The notes beneath the pieces were generated by a model. It worked only from the letters and a program-made list of their open reading frames with translations, was not told the origin of the DNA and made no database searches. Source: Sciurus carolinensis (lineage: Eukaryota > Chordata > Mammalia > Rodentia > Sciuridae). From it: a stretch of DNA of 64,000 nucleotides. Of the stretch, positions 47,380 through 60,110 are shown piece by piece (the first letter of the stretch is position 1; every line of letters begins with the position of its first letter). The stretch is from assembly GCF_902686445.1 (NCBI RefSeq), contig NC_062221.1, positions 35,976,575 to 36,040,574 on the forward strand. The letters run 5' to 3'. A program made the translations under genes and the position numbers.

Positions 47380-48111
47380 TCATGGGTGAGATGTTCTTAA
47401 ATTTTCTTTCTCATGTTTGTTTGAAAACAAGTAGTCTTCCTGTCTTCCTGTTCTGGGAGGGAGTTTCTATAACCCTATGTAGAAACTTTGTACTATACCA
47501 TCTTGGGTCAGAACTATATTTTTCAGCATTCCCTTCCTCTTTTCATTCCATGAAAGGTCAGGCGCCAAGAGAAACAGGTATGGGCTTAAAGGACAGCATG
47601 AAGTAGCAGCCGTTACCTCAGAAGGTTGTAGTGTATGAGACATCATTAAAATTCATACCCGTTTTTGTTGATTCACTTGCTCACCTCTTTGCACCCTAGA
47701 TCTTGTAGCTTCTATTGTGGTGTCCCCTATCATATTCTGACTCTTGAACCAGAAGCATGTAGTTAAGTTCACTAGCTTCATGCACAGGAGATGAGAGCTG
47801 ATGAGGCATAAGCAAGGATTCTGGGGTAACCTGTGTCTTGGAGTTTATCCCAACAGATTCTAGGTGATCTTTACTCTTTTTTATGTCATGTCCGGGTGTT
47901 ATCTTCCTAATTGTCACTCATGTTAGTTTAGTGACTTCCAGCCCCAAAACAAGATGCAGATGTAATAGCGGCCCATAGACTTTGTCCAACTTGTTCCACA
48001 ATTGTTCCCTGAACACAAGGCCTCACGTTCATAATGATGCCTGTGTGGTAACTGCCATTTTGAAATTCTTCGTAGTTTCGTCTTTAAATTTGTGTTTTAT
48101 AAAAAAAAAAA
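47380..48111. other. Unidentified, retroposed-looking segment ending in A13
   Basis: The stretch is less AT-rich than its flanks and ends in gtgttttataaaaaaaaaaa (A run 48099-48111). That pattern would suit a processed transcript or LTR. I recognise no protein on either strand (ORFs 47382-47606 plus, 47696-47917 minus). No target duplication was found. The phrase ctgccattttgaaattcttc recalls some retroviral LTRs, but I cannot assign it. Confidence 0.3.
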
Positions 48112-48277
48112 AATCTGATGAGAAAATGGAGCATGAGATAGGTACTTGGAACCTTGATTAACCTGTGATTCTGACTTCTTGGGAATATTTCTTAACTGTC
48201 CACTTCTTAATCTCTGCCCAGCAAATACTACTAAACTCTGAATCCAGTAAACTCCTGGCAAGAATTGTATTAAGTTG

Positions 48278-48708
48278 GTGCTTTAGTCAGCTTTTTCACT
48301 GCTTTGACTAAAAGACCTGACCAGAACAACTGTAGAGGAGGAAAGTTTTATTTGGGGACTCACAGTTTCAGAGGTCTCAGTCCATAGACAACCAGTTCCA
48401 TTTCTCAGGACTTGAGATGAGCTGAACACCACGGAAGAAGAGTTCAGGGGAAGAGTGCCTCATAGGGAGGTAGCTCCTGTGATGATCAAGAAGCGGAGAA
48501 AGAGATTCCATTCAACAGATACTAAATATAAAGGCATGCCCTAATGATCTACCTGATCAAGGTACAACCTTACCACTCAGTTAATTCTATCAGGGAATTA
48601 ATTCACTAATTGGGTTAAGGTTCTGATAACCCAATCATTTCTCCTCTGAACCTTCTTGTGTTGTCTCACACATGAGCTTTTGTGGGAAATCCCACATCCA
48701 AACCATAA
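48278..48708 (-). mobile_element. LTR of ERVL-MaLR type, antisense
   Basis: tttagtcagctttttcactg, ggaaagttttatttggggac, ttaattcactaattgggtta, taacccaatcatttctcctc, cacatgagcttttgtgggaa are the reverse complements of the blocks in the sense copies at 16884 and 33946. It appears close to full length. Confidence 0.75.
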
Positions 48709-48835
48709 GAATTGAGTTTCAACACATGCATCAAATCATGAACTGGTCTGGTACCCATAGTGTCTTAGTATTCACCTACAAGTTTCCCCATGCCTAAGGA
48801 AGTGTGCTATTAAATTTTTTAAAAAAATAAAACAC

Positions 48836-48955
48836 TATGAAAAAGAGAAAAAAATACAGAGAGAGGGACAGAGGGGAAAGAGAGAAGGAGCGGGAACAGT
48901 GGGGAGGGGAGGGGAGAAGAAAAGATAGAAGAGGAGAAGAGTTGAGACTGAGGAA
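48836..48955 (+). repeat. Purine-rich (GA) low-complexity tract
   Basis: An imperfect GA/GGA-rich tract with agagagagggacagagggga and ggggaggggaggggagaag. It is almost free of pyrimidines for about 120 bp. Confidence 0.8.
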
Positions 48956-51900
48956 TAAAAGTAAAGGGTTTGCTCCTGCTTTTTGAACAAGAAGCTCTAC
49001 CTTTCTAGGATTGGATAATCCTAATTCTTTAGCTGGCCCAGTCTAATTCCTATAATAAAACCCTATTCCTTGTCATTTTTGGTTGTCCTACCACTCTGAC
49101 TATACCTTAACAGGTCCACAGTGGAGTGAACTGTTCCTTGAATGTTAAAAGAACTCTTCTGTAATGTGTTTGGGCTTGTATCTTCATTTTTTTTTATTAA
49201 AATATATTTTTATTTTTACAGACACATTGTGTCTTCATTTGAAGAAGACATTTAGTGAATTACACTTTAAAATGGTAATCATCCTTCAGAATTTCAAGTT
49301 CTCTCAAGTCAGAATTTGGTAAGTTGCTGTTTTCAAAGGATGTGTTAATTTTGATAATTTTCTAATGTATTGGTATAAACATGTTACTGCAACATTCCTA
49401 GTTAATTATCTCTGTAGCATCTGTGATTTTTTCCCTCTTTGTCTTCTCTGTTTTGTTTAAATTAGTCATGCCAGTGACTTCTCTACCTACTAGTCAAAGA
49501 GGCAATGTTATCGTTGACCTCTGTCTTTATTTCACTAATTCTGTTCTTATCTAGTTGTTTCTATATTGTTTGAGTTTATTTTGTTGCTGTTTTTCTAAGT
49601 TGAAAATTTGTAACATTGAATATATTTAAATTAATAGCTCAGTACATATGGTTTATTTGACCTTATAAAAATTATAACCCAGATTATAGTAGTATGATTT
49701 ATATAAAATAATATTTATTCTACTTAGTTGCAAAGCTTGGTATGATATGACAAATACATTCATGTAGTGATTCACCAAAGTGTAAAGTATCTCACTCCAA
49801 GAAGTTCCCTAATGATCCTTTAGAATCAACATATTACCTAAGCCTAGGTAGCCACTGATGTACTTCCTACTGTTATTGAATAGTTTGTTCAAAAATTTTA
49901 TATAATTGTAAGCACGCAGACTATATGTTGGAGGCTGCATGCCCAAACTCAGCTTTTCTAACACCTGTACAAACTTGGAAGGGCAAGGGATTTCGTATTC
50001 TACTGACAAGGAGTCTTAATTGACAGGGTCATGATTTGGAAGTACATATTTGTCTCTTCCATTCCTGGAGTGCATACATATTGAATATACTCTAATGGTG
50101 CTCTGTGGAATCGCACCCAAATGTCCCTTTCGATGGCCGACTGGGGTTGCATTTCCTTGTTTGTGTGCTTCACTCTTATCCTTCTCCTATTCTAATTTTA
50201 TGAGAATCATTTTCTAAAATAACCACTCTATGTAAGCTAATCTTAGGTTCTCTTCTGGGAGATAAACCATGCCAGAAAAAAAGATAATAACGGAAATTTG
50301 TAAGGATAACCACACAAGAAAGTGTAAAGATACGCCAAATTTTCTAAAACACTTAGAAAATATTACCATCACAACTGAGAACCACAATTTCACACAGATA
50401 GTTCAGGGAATGTTATAAATGTAAGGAAATTATATGTATGTTATATATGAAGTCCTTTAGATCAAGTTCATTGATTTTGATATTAAAATTATATCTGTGT
50501 CACAAGTGGGGTTACTCCCATGATTTTTTTTTTTAAATATGTATAGGTATTTTAGAGGTGATAGATATTGGGAACATGTTATTCTCATTTAGTTAGTGTT
50601 GTCCAGAAGTTCAACATTTTTGTAATATCTGAAACAGTGGCTCAAAAATAAATGAATACCTTATTTCATATGATTGAACCTAGATTCTAATTCTTTTCTG
50701 TATATGTGCTTTGTAATACACTGAATTTTTCAAGCACACAATTATTCTTAACACTAAGGGAAGATACAGTCAATATCCAGGCAGAATGGAGAGTCAGAAA
50801 TAACCTCTGTCATTGGTGAATTCACTTGGGGTTCAATCAACTGATTCATAAGTTGCCTCCACTACATAACTGTTCTGTTTACCAATACATTTTCTCTTGG
50901 TATTCCTTGTATTTATAAGGGGACATTTTTTAAAAAAATAGTTATATCCAGAAAGAATCTAAATGTTTGAATCAAGTATTTTTATAGTGGTTATCTTACT
51001 GCATTAATGTTGTTAGAACCAATGACCATTATCATTATATATTTAGTAAAATATATTAATATTGTTACATTTATTTTAAATCTAAACTCTCTAATAAACT
51101 TTCTAAACAAACCAAACTAAAAATATATTTTATTTTCTAGTGAAATATGTATGTATTTCACTAATATCTAAAACTGTATACTTGGAAACAGTATTGAAAT
51201 TATCAAGTGTTTATTCTTCATTGACATTATAATTTTTAAAAGGTCTTTTATATTTTTCCTATTTTTAAACCATCTGTGCCTTCTGGTATTATTAAGTCTT
51301 AAAGGGTCATGCCAATTGACCTTTTAATATATTACATAATTTTTTGATATCTTTCTATTTGTTATTTTAAAAATTTATTTTAATCTTAGAGTCACACATG
51401 ATTTTTATGCTATATTTGTAATAAGAAAAAAGCATATATCATTCATCTCTCATAACTCTATTCTCATGTGTATAATTCTTAATGTCATTTAATTTCTAAT
51501 TTTCTCTTAATTATAATTGCCAAAGTTTTTATATTATCCTAAATCATTTTAAATATCCTGTGCTTAAATATATTTACAAATCGTTTCTTCTGTGCTTTTT
51601 AAAATTCCTTAACTTTTGTCTTTATTATTTATTAACAATGTAGGTTTATGATTTTAATTACCATTCTTAATTAGTATGTACCATAACTTGGTGTTTTGAA
51701 TTTTATGATGTTTCAATTTTTCTCTTTATTTTTGCTAATATGTATGTTATGATAAATGTCATTATAAATACTTCTTTGTTAATTTCTCTGATTTCTTCCA
51801 AAAGATAAATTACTCTAAACTTTTAAGGTTAAATATTCTCTCTCTCATTCTAGTTTTGTTTTGCACTCTCACATGAATTATCTATTAAAAAGAAGTTTCC

Positions 51901-52559
51901 CTTCTATGTGCTAGTATATATTTATCAATTCCCTTTTGAAGTACATGGAAATACATTAGATAATATTTTCCATTTTTCCATCTATCCTTTTTCTATTTAA
52001 AAGTGCAAATGAGACTAGGTAATCATTTATCTTTTTTGGTAGTCTAGGAAATTGAAAAGAAATCTCAAAATACTTTTAATTTTAGAATTTTCTTAATAAG
52101 GAGAACATTTGGAGAAACAACAGTAGTAAATTTGCAACGATATTTATGCAATTCACATGAGAAATAATGTACGCTCTTTAGCACTAAGTTATCTGAACTC
52201 TGGTTATTCTATTAGGTTATGCTTTGGCTTTATTATATAAATATGGGAAGCAAATTTATCTACAGTTATTAATAATCTCCCCAAGATGATTATTAATAGG
52301 CAGAAGCAGGACTAGGCTATTCTGTATACATTTAATAACATCTCCATTTATGAATTTCAGCATCTTGTCATATTCTCTGTACTCTCCAAGGATGCTTTTC
52401 AGTAGAAAAGTACATTTCAACATTATTTAGAATCCAAAACAACTCTCCTGGTCCCCTCTCATTTAGGCTTGAAGTTCTGTGTATTAGAATGAGAAAAGGC
52501 ATGATTATGTTATGAAACTCTAAAATACTTGTATTTGTGTAGACTGATGAAAGACAGAA
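48956..52559. other. Long AT-rich interval, mostly unassigned
   Basis: No gene. A very short antisense insert may lie at 49180-49240, flanked by gtatcttcattt and gtgtcttcattt. Otherwise I see no recognisable element in about 3.6 kb. Confidence 0.35.
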
Positions 52560-52695
52560 AGATAATGAGATACTGGCTTTGAAGATAGAAATATCTGAGT
52601 TTGAATTTGTCTGCAATTTATTATTTAAGTGACATTGGGGACATTGGTGACACTTTATTAATGTTTCTAAACCTTAAGAGGATGTAATAGGGATA
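52560..52695 (+). repeat. MIR-like relic
   Basis: gatactggctttgaagatag, ctgagtttgaatttgtctgc, ttatttaagtgacattgggg, tgtttctaaaccttaagagg loosely follow the MIR order. It is eroded. Confidence 0.4.
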
Positions 52696-52760
52696 TATAA
52701 TTCCCTATAATTTTATATATATATACACACACATATTAATATATACAAATACACATATGT
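52696..52760. repeat. (TA)n/(CA)n low-complexity tract
   Basis: tatatatatatacacacaca and related dinucleotide runs. Confidence 0.7.
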
Positions 52761-52889
52761 AATTTATAAGTAATGCATTTGTATTATTTTTGATAATAGG
52801 GATTACATACATATAAGCATATATCATATATATCAACTTTCAAACATTTATTACTTATGTAAATATGCTTTTACTCTTCTTTTGGTCTC

Positions 52890-52955
52890 TGTGTGTGTGT
52901 GTGTGCATGTGTGTTCACATGTGTAACTGTATGGTGTGTGTGTGTTTGCACACAG
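52890..52955 (+). repeat. (TG)n microsatellite, interrupted
   Basis: ctgtgtgtgtgtgtgtgcat and atggtgtgtgtgtgtttgca. The plus-strand ORF that starts here is formed from the repeat. Confidence 0.85.
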
Positions 52956-53019
52956 AATTTAATAGATCAGAGGCATAAATGCATACAGTCGTCATATTTT
53001 TTTTCTACAGGAGAGAGTG

Positions 53020-53140
53020 TATTGACAGGAACTTGGATCCAAATTTCAGTTCCATCATTCATTAGTTACATGACCTTGAATATGTCACTTAATTCTTGTT
53101 TTATGCACCACCCATCTGCATTCTCTATTTTGGCCATTTA
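53020..53140 (+). repeat. MIR-like relic
   Basis: acttggatccaaatttcagt, catcattcattagttacatg, accttgaatatgtcacttaa parallel the MIR core (ttcgaatcccggctctgcc, acttactagctgtgtgacct). Confidence 0.45.
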
Positions 53141-55299
53141 AAGAAATTACTTGGGTTAAACTGAGTTTCACTTCTGTAGCAGATTCTTTATCTCTCCCAG
53201 ACCTTTTATTATCCCCTAGCTAACCATCTCATTATGCACACTGCTGAGGTCAGGGAAAGGTTGTCAAACAGGAAAGAACCTCTTTGTCTTTCAGTATAAC
53301 ATTGAGCATATAACTTGTCTTTTACATTCTTACTAAACTACTACTTATTTAAATTTCCTTCTTCAGTCAATGCTTCTGAAACAACAATATAAAGTTTTCA
53401 AAGTTTGTGTGATGATCTGCTTAGGATATGTGTCAATTTTGCAAAGCACTGGATGAACCAATCATAAAAGACAGCTGTATTGAATCAAAAACTCCCTGGA
53501 GCTATGAATATTTTTTGTTTGGTTTCAGTAGTTTCTAACTACCCCTCCTCATAATCTTTACTTGGGAAGAATTACACTGAATTCACAATCAGGCTTATTC
53601 TACACTTCCCAGCACAATAGGGGAAATGAAATAAAATGTATAGCCAGCATAGTTTCAATCCGCAGTTACAGCAATGCTTATAGATGTGGCATTTAGATGC
53701 CTGACAGATGTTGCCTATGTAATTATTAAAAATTGTACTTTTCCATTTATTTTCTGTAATGTCTATTAACAGGAAACTAAGAGCTGAAAATTTTAACTCC
53801 AAATCAAAATTTCACTGAAAAAGTGTAAAAAACTATTTTTGTCATACTTCTATCACCAAGTACCTCTCATTCTGATACTAAATACCTGCCAGAAACTCAG
53901 GTATCTGAAGTTGACTCTCCCTAACCTTCTAAAACAAATCTTTTACATCTCTCCTTTACCAGCCTCCACTCATCTCATACGATTTTTTTCTTCCTTAGTA
54001 AATTTCATTTTATGTATAACTATTCACTCCCAATCTGTTGTTTATTACTTATGTAAATATATTCTTACTGTTCAATTAGCATATTTTTCTAATGAATATT
54101 TATTTGACTATATTAGTTTGGGGTGGAATGCTTCATATTTTCTCATTAAAATAGTAAATTTTTTGTGTGTGTATGTAGGTGTTCAGGTAAAAGATTCAGG
54201 AAGCATCTAAAATGGTTAAATAAGAATGCATATGAATTCATTTCTGAGATACATAGAAACCAGCACAATTTCCATTGTCTCTAACTGTACCTTCTTTGTT
54301 GAATATTATAAGTGAGCTTTTACAATAAATATCATTTATCGTATCAGTTTTAAATTCCATAAATAACATACAATATTTATAGCATTATAAAGCATATACT
54401 TAAAGGCTTTTATATAACTTTTGCTATAAATTTCAAATATTATCTACATAGAAATTAATAAGAAGATAAACATACTATTTTAAAACAGTAAACTAAAAGT
54501 GCCAAAATTTTATAATAAAATATCTAAGTTGAATTTTTAACACGTGAAACAGGAGACCATGTCATCTAACATTATAATTGTTAGTTATTATATTGTAAAG
54601 TTGATTTCTTTAGTACTCATTTAATGGTAGGATATTGTCATGAATAATGAACATATTAATGTGACTTTTAAATAATAGCTTAATTTATTTGAAGATAATA
54701 GATTTGTAACATGGCTTAATATATCAATGAAAATTGGATATAAAGGTCAATGTTAACTTTCAAGTGTTAATAGTACATAGATTCTAAATTATAATTTAAA
54801 AAGAAAGAAGAAGAGATTCTAGTCTTAAAATTTGGGAACTTCTAAAAAATTTAAATGTAATTGCACATAATACTTAGCTTGAAAAAGTCTCCATAGTTCC
54901 TCCTGGATGGCTTTATGTATTGTTATTGCATAGACTATTTAATTGAAACAACTTAGTGTGTCAAATAAAAATAGGCATTCTTTTCATCAAGTGCTACCTG
55001 CATCAGCATTTCAGAGGGAGGCCAACCAACATTGTTAAAATATAAATCCTGGTAATAAGCAACTTAATTAGAATCAGAAAATAAGAACAAGGATTTGTTA
55101 GTGATATTTTCTAACATATGAAGGAACTATACATACTTTTAAACATATAAACAGTCACTGAAGCTAATTTCAAAAGTTAAAACTAAAATGGCTTGTGCAT
55201 TAGAAGAAACTGACTCTTGCCATCATCATCATTATCATAATAATATAATATTAATGCTAATTACTTCTTCTATTGATGCTTTAGGTAATAGTTGCTAAC
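53141..55299. other. Long repeat-poor interval
   Basis: No gene or clear element in about 2.1 kb. ORFs at 53572-53802 and 53839-54210 have no recognised family. Confidence 0.35.
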
Positions 55300-55488
55300 C
55301 ACTTAAAACTGGCAGACATTGAGCTAAACATTTTCCCTTAAGCATTTTATTTCATTTTCACTTGTCCAATGTGTAAAATATTGTTATATTGTTACCCTAT
55401 TATGACTAATGAGAAAATAAGCTTAAAGTATTTAGGAAGAATTTGCCAAAAGTTCCCCAAAGTCTGACTGCTTGACTGCAGAATGAGA
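55300..55488 (-). repeat. MIR SINE relic, antisense
   Basis: cagacattgagctaaacatt, ttaagcattttatttcattt, gaatttgccaaaagttcccc, aaagtctgactgcttgactg follow the reversed MIR consensus. Confidence 0.6.
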
Positions 55489-55684
55489 CTTTTTTTTTTT
55501 TCTTAAATGGTAGGCAAGCATTCTACCACTGATCTATATCCCCAACCCTGTTTTTATTTATTTATTTTTAATTTGATTTTGAAACAGGGTCTTCCTAAGT
55601 TGCTCAGCTGGCCTCATATTTGTGCTTCTCTTTCCTCTGCCTTCCAAGTAGCTGGGATTACTGGGGTGTACTACTTTGCCCAGC
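55489..55684 (-). repeat. Dimeric B1/ID-like SINE, antisense
   Basis: A T run, then ggtaggcaagcattctacca, atatccccaaccctgttttt, gaaacagggtcttcctaagt, gccttccaagtagctgggat, ggtgtactactttgcccagc. The ID half retains the part nearest the linker. Confidence 0.85.
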
Positions 55685-55845
55685 TGAAATGTGCCATCTT
55701 AATCACAATGCCCCATTACTATGAAAATAACCAGTATTATAAGACTGCAGTTTCTTCAGTTGTGAAATATGAATGTTGGACAAACATTATGCAATTCCCA
55801 AGCAAAATCTATAATTGTTTTAAGTGTTACCATGTAATTAAACAT

Positions 55846-56043
55846 TTTTTTTTCATGCTGAGGATTTAACCCATGGTTGTTTAACCACTGAGCACATCCC
55901 AAGTCTTTACTTTTTATTTTGAGACAGGGTCTCCCTAAGTTGCTTAGGGCCTTGCAAATTGCTGTGGTTGGCTTTGAATTTGTGATTCTTCTGCCTCAAC
56001 TTCTTGAGCTGCTGGGATTACAGGGGTGCTCCATCACGCCCAT
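55846..56043 (-). repeat. Dimeric B1/ID-like SINE, antisense
   Basis: gctgaggatttaacccatgg, ttgtttaaccactgagcaca, gacagggtctccctaagttg, ctgcctcaacttcttgagct, gctgggattacaggggtgct. It is a well-preserved reversed copy. Confidence 0.9.
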
Positions 56044-56088
56044 CTATAATCGCACATTATATGGAGACAAATTTTCCTCAGTGGTCTT

Positions 56089-56272
56089 TTTTTTTTTTCA
56101 ATATTAGGAAGTGAGCCCAAGGAAACTCCATCACTAAACTACATTTCTACTCTTTGTTTATTTTTTGAGACAGGGTATTACTAAGTCATCCAGACTGGAC
56201 TTGAATTTAGGATTTTCCTGCCTTAGCCTATCACGCAAATGTGACTACAGGCATACACTGGTACTTGGTGCT
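56089..56272 (-). repeat. Dimeric B1/ID-like SINE, antisense, diverged
   Basis: A T run, then ggaagtgagcccaaggaaac, ctccatcactaaactacatt, gacagggtattactaagtca, cttgaatttaggattttcct. It is the third antisense SINE in a row. Confidence 0.8.
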
Positions 56273-56325
56273 TTTTATTCCTTGTTACAACCCAATATAT
56301 ATACTAAATATTTGGACTTAGAGCC

Positions 56326-56450
56326 AGGCACAGTGGTCTATACCTATAGTTCCAGCTACTTGAGTGACTCAGACAGGTGGATCACCTGAGCCCACAAATT
56401 TGAGATCAACCTAGGCAATATAGTGAGATCTTGTCTCAAAAAACCAAAAA
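56326..56450 (+). repeat. Monomeric B1-like (7SL) SINE
   Basis: agccaggcacagtggtctat, tatagttccagctacttgag, gatcacctgagcccacaaat, caacctaggcaatatagtga and tcttgtctcaaaaaac form a full 7SL-like unit without an ID-like half. It differs from the other SINEs here and keeps the gcccaggag-like region. Confidence 0.8.
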
Positions 56451-56514
56451 TCTACAATACATTTGTTTGATTATAGTTTTGAAATACAGGAATCACTTTA
56501 TAAACATTGCCTGT

Positions 56515-56895
56515 ATGAATTCTCTTGCTATAACTGAACACCTCAGACTGGGTACCTTAAAAAGAATAAAACTCTTGATTCTAGAGGATAGAAAGTTCAA
56601 GCCCTTATTGCTGGCATCTGCTCACTATCTGGTGAGGACCTTCCTGCTTGGTCATGACATTATATCATAGAGATATATTGTAGAGAGCATTATACCAGAG
56701 AAAAAAAACAAAAGTTGCTAGCTAGGATCTCTCTCTTCCTTTTCTTAAAAAGCCACTACTTGCATCATGGGGTCTCGGTCCTCATCACCTTATCTAACCC
56801 TAATTGCCTCCCAAAGTTCTTACTTTCAAATATCATTAATATATGATTTTGGGGATTTTTGTTCCAGTAAATCAAATTTGGGGAAACATTCAAAC
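56515..56895 (-). mobile_element. MaLR-type LTR, antisense
   Basis: cttgctataactgaacacct, cagactgggtaccttaaaaa, tatctggtgaggaccttcct, catcatggggtctcggtcct, aattgcctcccaaagttctt, aacattcaaacctagcaaa are the reversed blocks of an MST/MLT-like LTR. Confidence 0.65.
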
Positions 56896-57179
56896 CTAGC
56901 AAACATTTAAAGAACATAAAATTCACAAAGTAGCCCTCTTCCCTTTCAATTGCCCTTCTACCTTTTATTACCTTGTTTGCTTGTTTTTGTCCAATTATTC
57001 ATTTTAAGATTTTTTTGAAAATTTTTTTTAGTTTATCATTTATTATGCCATTAACTAACATGAAATCATATTAACATTTTTTAAAAATAGGCTTTCATTA
57101 TTGATCATTATTTATTCTTTCTTAATCAGTTTTAACATTTATAGCAGATTATCCCTCTTGTCTCAAATTAATTAATTAT

Positions 57180-57324
57180 ATAAAAATGTCTTGGGCTGGG
57201 GTGGTGGCTCAGTGGTAGAGCACTCACTTAGCAGTGTGAGGCATTGTGTTCAATCCTCAGCACTACATAAAATAAATAAATAAAGATATTGTATCCATCT
57301 GTAACTGAAAAAAGAAATTTAAAA

Positions 57325-57355
<31 letters not shown>

Positions 57356-57364
57356 AAATGTCTT
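57180..57364 (+). repeat. ID-type SINE with AAAT tail and target-site duplications
   Basis: The body starts gggctggggtggtggctcag, then tggtagagcactcacttagc, gtgttcaatcctcagcacta, a tail tract cataaaataaataaataaag, attgtatccatctgtaactg and an (AAAT)n tail. Flanks ataaaaatgtctt occur at 57180-57192 and 57352-57364, an exact 13-bp duplication. This is the squirrel-type ID derivative with an extended 3' tail. Confidence 0.9.
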
Positions 57365-59034
57365 TTTTCCATGATTCAGATTATCCATGATCAGTTCTTG
57401 AGAGTTAGAAATACTCCTGTGGAAATCAGAAAATCTAAGATGTCACAATATTTTTTTATATAGTTTGAGTGACAAATTACAAAAAAGCAGAAAAATCCCA
57501 GATAATTCTTAATGCACTCAATTTTGTCTTAGCATTTTAGTTGTCTTTGATTTTCCAAAGAAGGTAGCTCTGTTACTGATGGCATGAACTGTGAGTATTT
57601 AAAATTTGAAAAAAGTAGAATCACTATATAAGAGTTTTAATTTAGATATTTTGAATTTTTAAGTTCTTTCTTCTGTTTGACTAATATAATGGCTTCTAAT
57701 ACAGTGTGACTTTAAATATCGATCACTGGGTAAGGGGTAAAAATACAGGAGTTACATTATAGAAGATACTTTAAAATATTCCATACTCTAGGTTTGGGAT
57801 TTTACCTTCTAGAGTAACATTTTAATGTATGAGTTATAGAAACTACATTTAATACACTATTCAGGTAAAACTTCTTGTGTCGTTTCTTGCATACTACAAG
57901 GTAAATCTTTTTCTATGGAAGCAAAGTAGTAACCTTTATTGCTTAAGAGCATATAAAATGTATTGGAGTTTTTATTACCCCGAAGCTAAATAGCCAAACT
58001 GGGCAAAGCTAAAATGTGGAAGAGCTATAGTCAAGATAACATATTTCAAGTCTGGGATATACTTCCCCTGATCACAGTTAAACAATGCTAGTTTTATGGG
58101 AAATAAAAACAATTTCAGTGCATACTTGTTCCTTTGGGATTCCTTTTTCATTATTATTTCTTCCATTTCTATGGCAGAAAACACATTTTAGCAATAAGAT
58201 GTATTCTAAATTTATTGCTCCCTCTATATTACTGATTATAGACACAGAATTTTAAAAAATGCACATAAACATCCAATCACTATATTGTTCAATAATGCAT
58301 TTAATTTTTATAATAATATATTTTTATTTAAAAAATCACCAAATATAAATACATAAATGAATTAGTGTCATTCTTTGTTACCATTACCATTTCAATCTCA
58401 TTTTATGTAACTTATCATTATTTAAATCTGTTCAAAGTGCCATTAATTTTATTTCATAAAAATAATTTTATAAGTAGTATATGTTAAAATATGAATGAAT
58501 CTATTTTGCACATGTCCAAGTCAGTTAAAACAATGTAAAAACTTTACTTGAGACAAATTTTTACCAGATTTATGAAGAAAATAATTTCAGTCATAAAATG
58601 AAACCTATTGGTTAATATTTTAAGAATTATCAAGTTAATGACAAAAATGATATAAAAACAAATGTAAAGTATCTTTCATTTACAATATATATTTATGATG
58701 TGCTTCATTCCTGTGGTCACAAAGCATTTTAGGTAATATGATTTTAAAATAAACACAGTAAAGATAATTTCAAGTGTCAATTTTTAAAGGAGGAAAAATA
58801 ATATAATGTATATTTTAGGTTAATTGTACATTACATTATCATAAATAATAATAATATAAAGTATCATAGGTATATTGTAGTATATTAAACTCAATATACT
58901 AGGAGTAATTTTAGAATAAATGGGATAATATATTCAGTTTTCTTCTTACAAGTTGTCATAATGAATATGTGGAATTAAATCCATAGAGAATTTACAAACC
59001 TTTTTTTATAAGATACATAATTTTCTGATATAAA
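57365..59034. other. Repeat-poor AT-rich interval
   Basis: No gene or clear element in about 1.7 kb. The ORF 57975-58184 (minus) has no recognised family. Confidence 0.35.
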
Positions 59035-59240
59035 TTCCACACTGCCTGAAAGATCAAGGGAGGGAAGGGAACAAGGGGTGGGGAAAGGTAAGGGAAAGGA
59101 GAGGTACTGGGGTCAGAATTAGAAAAAGATATATTACATGTTCGTATAACTATATCAAAATGGATTCTACTGTGATGTATGCTTAAAAGAACCAATCAAA
59201 TAAATACATAAATAAAAATTTAAAAACTTCCACATTGCCT
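59035..59240 (+). mobile_element. 5'-truncated L1 3' end with target-site duplications
   Basis: A purine-rich L1 3' UTR (gagggaagggaacaaggggt) with caaaatggattctactgtga and a tail aaataaatacataaataaaa. Flanks are ttccacactgcct (59035-59047) and ttccacattgcct (59228-59240), matching at 12 of 13. The insert is 59048-59227, about 180 bp. A related end (attctgctgtcatgtataat) is seen in the L1 at 38.4 kb. Confidence 0.85.
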
Positions 59241-60110
59241 ACTTTTACTGCTTGTTTTCTGTAACAGGGTACCATTGAAAGTTCAGTTATCAGTACAATG
59301 AATGGACTAGGCTTACAGACTATACTTAAACAGATAATTCAGCAAAGAAAGGAGTTCCTGAGGATAGATGTGGATTTTGTAATCATTCACACACAGAAAG
59401 AGAACAGATACATATTCTGCATGAAGAAACTGCCTTCATTGGGGTACCTGGAAAGGGAGGGACCCAGATAGTTGCTGCATAGTTTGAAGAATCACAAACA
59501 TTGTATAGCAATGCTGGACAAAATTTGGGGAGTCACAGATTAAAAGGAAGAAAAAAAAAATGTCCCTTAGGCTCCTTCAGCAATGGGAGAGAGCCTAAAT
59601 CCTGTGATTTGTAGTGAACAACAATAAAAAAAGGTGGAGAGAGAGAGAGAGATGAGAGACAAGAGGCCACAAACTGGCAGAAAATATTTGCAAGAGATAT
59701 AAAAAGGTTAATTGATATTTTTATGACTCCAGTTTAAAGACATTGCCTGGAAACCAGTCTAGTGCTCATATCAAAGTGTTTTATGGTCAGTTAAGAACAA
59801 ACTGTTCTTTGGTATTTTGATGATGCCAACTACTTGAGAATCTTCTGTCTGCAAGGTCGTTCATGGGGTAAATTCCGGGAGGCATTGAGGAAGGTGTTGG
59901 GCTAGAGTTCACATGTTTAGAACAGGACTTAGGACTCTTCCATACTCCCCTTCTGGCCAGAAGCATGGTAACTAAGGGCTCAGTTATTTAAATAGTGTTT
60001 CCTGGGCATGACTAGATTCTCTAGAAGTGTTCCTGAAGGACACATACAACCAAGGAAAACCAGATATCCTTTCTAAGAATGTCAGAAATAAATGAAAGAA
60101 AAGAGATAGT
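59241..60110. other. Unassigned segment with a small L1-like piece
   Basis: The phrase actggcagaaaatatttgca at about 59673 is L1 ORF2-like. The rest, including 59720-60020, is less AT-rich and may belong to an old LTR or other repeat that I cannot name. A short GA repeat lies at 59636-59655. Confidence 0.3.

Noticed and set aside
53839..54210. 123-codon ORF with apparent membrane segments
   Set aside because: The hydrophobicity follows from T-rich codons. There is no known family and no conserved start context.
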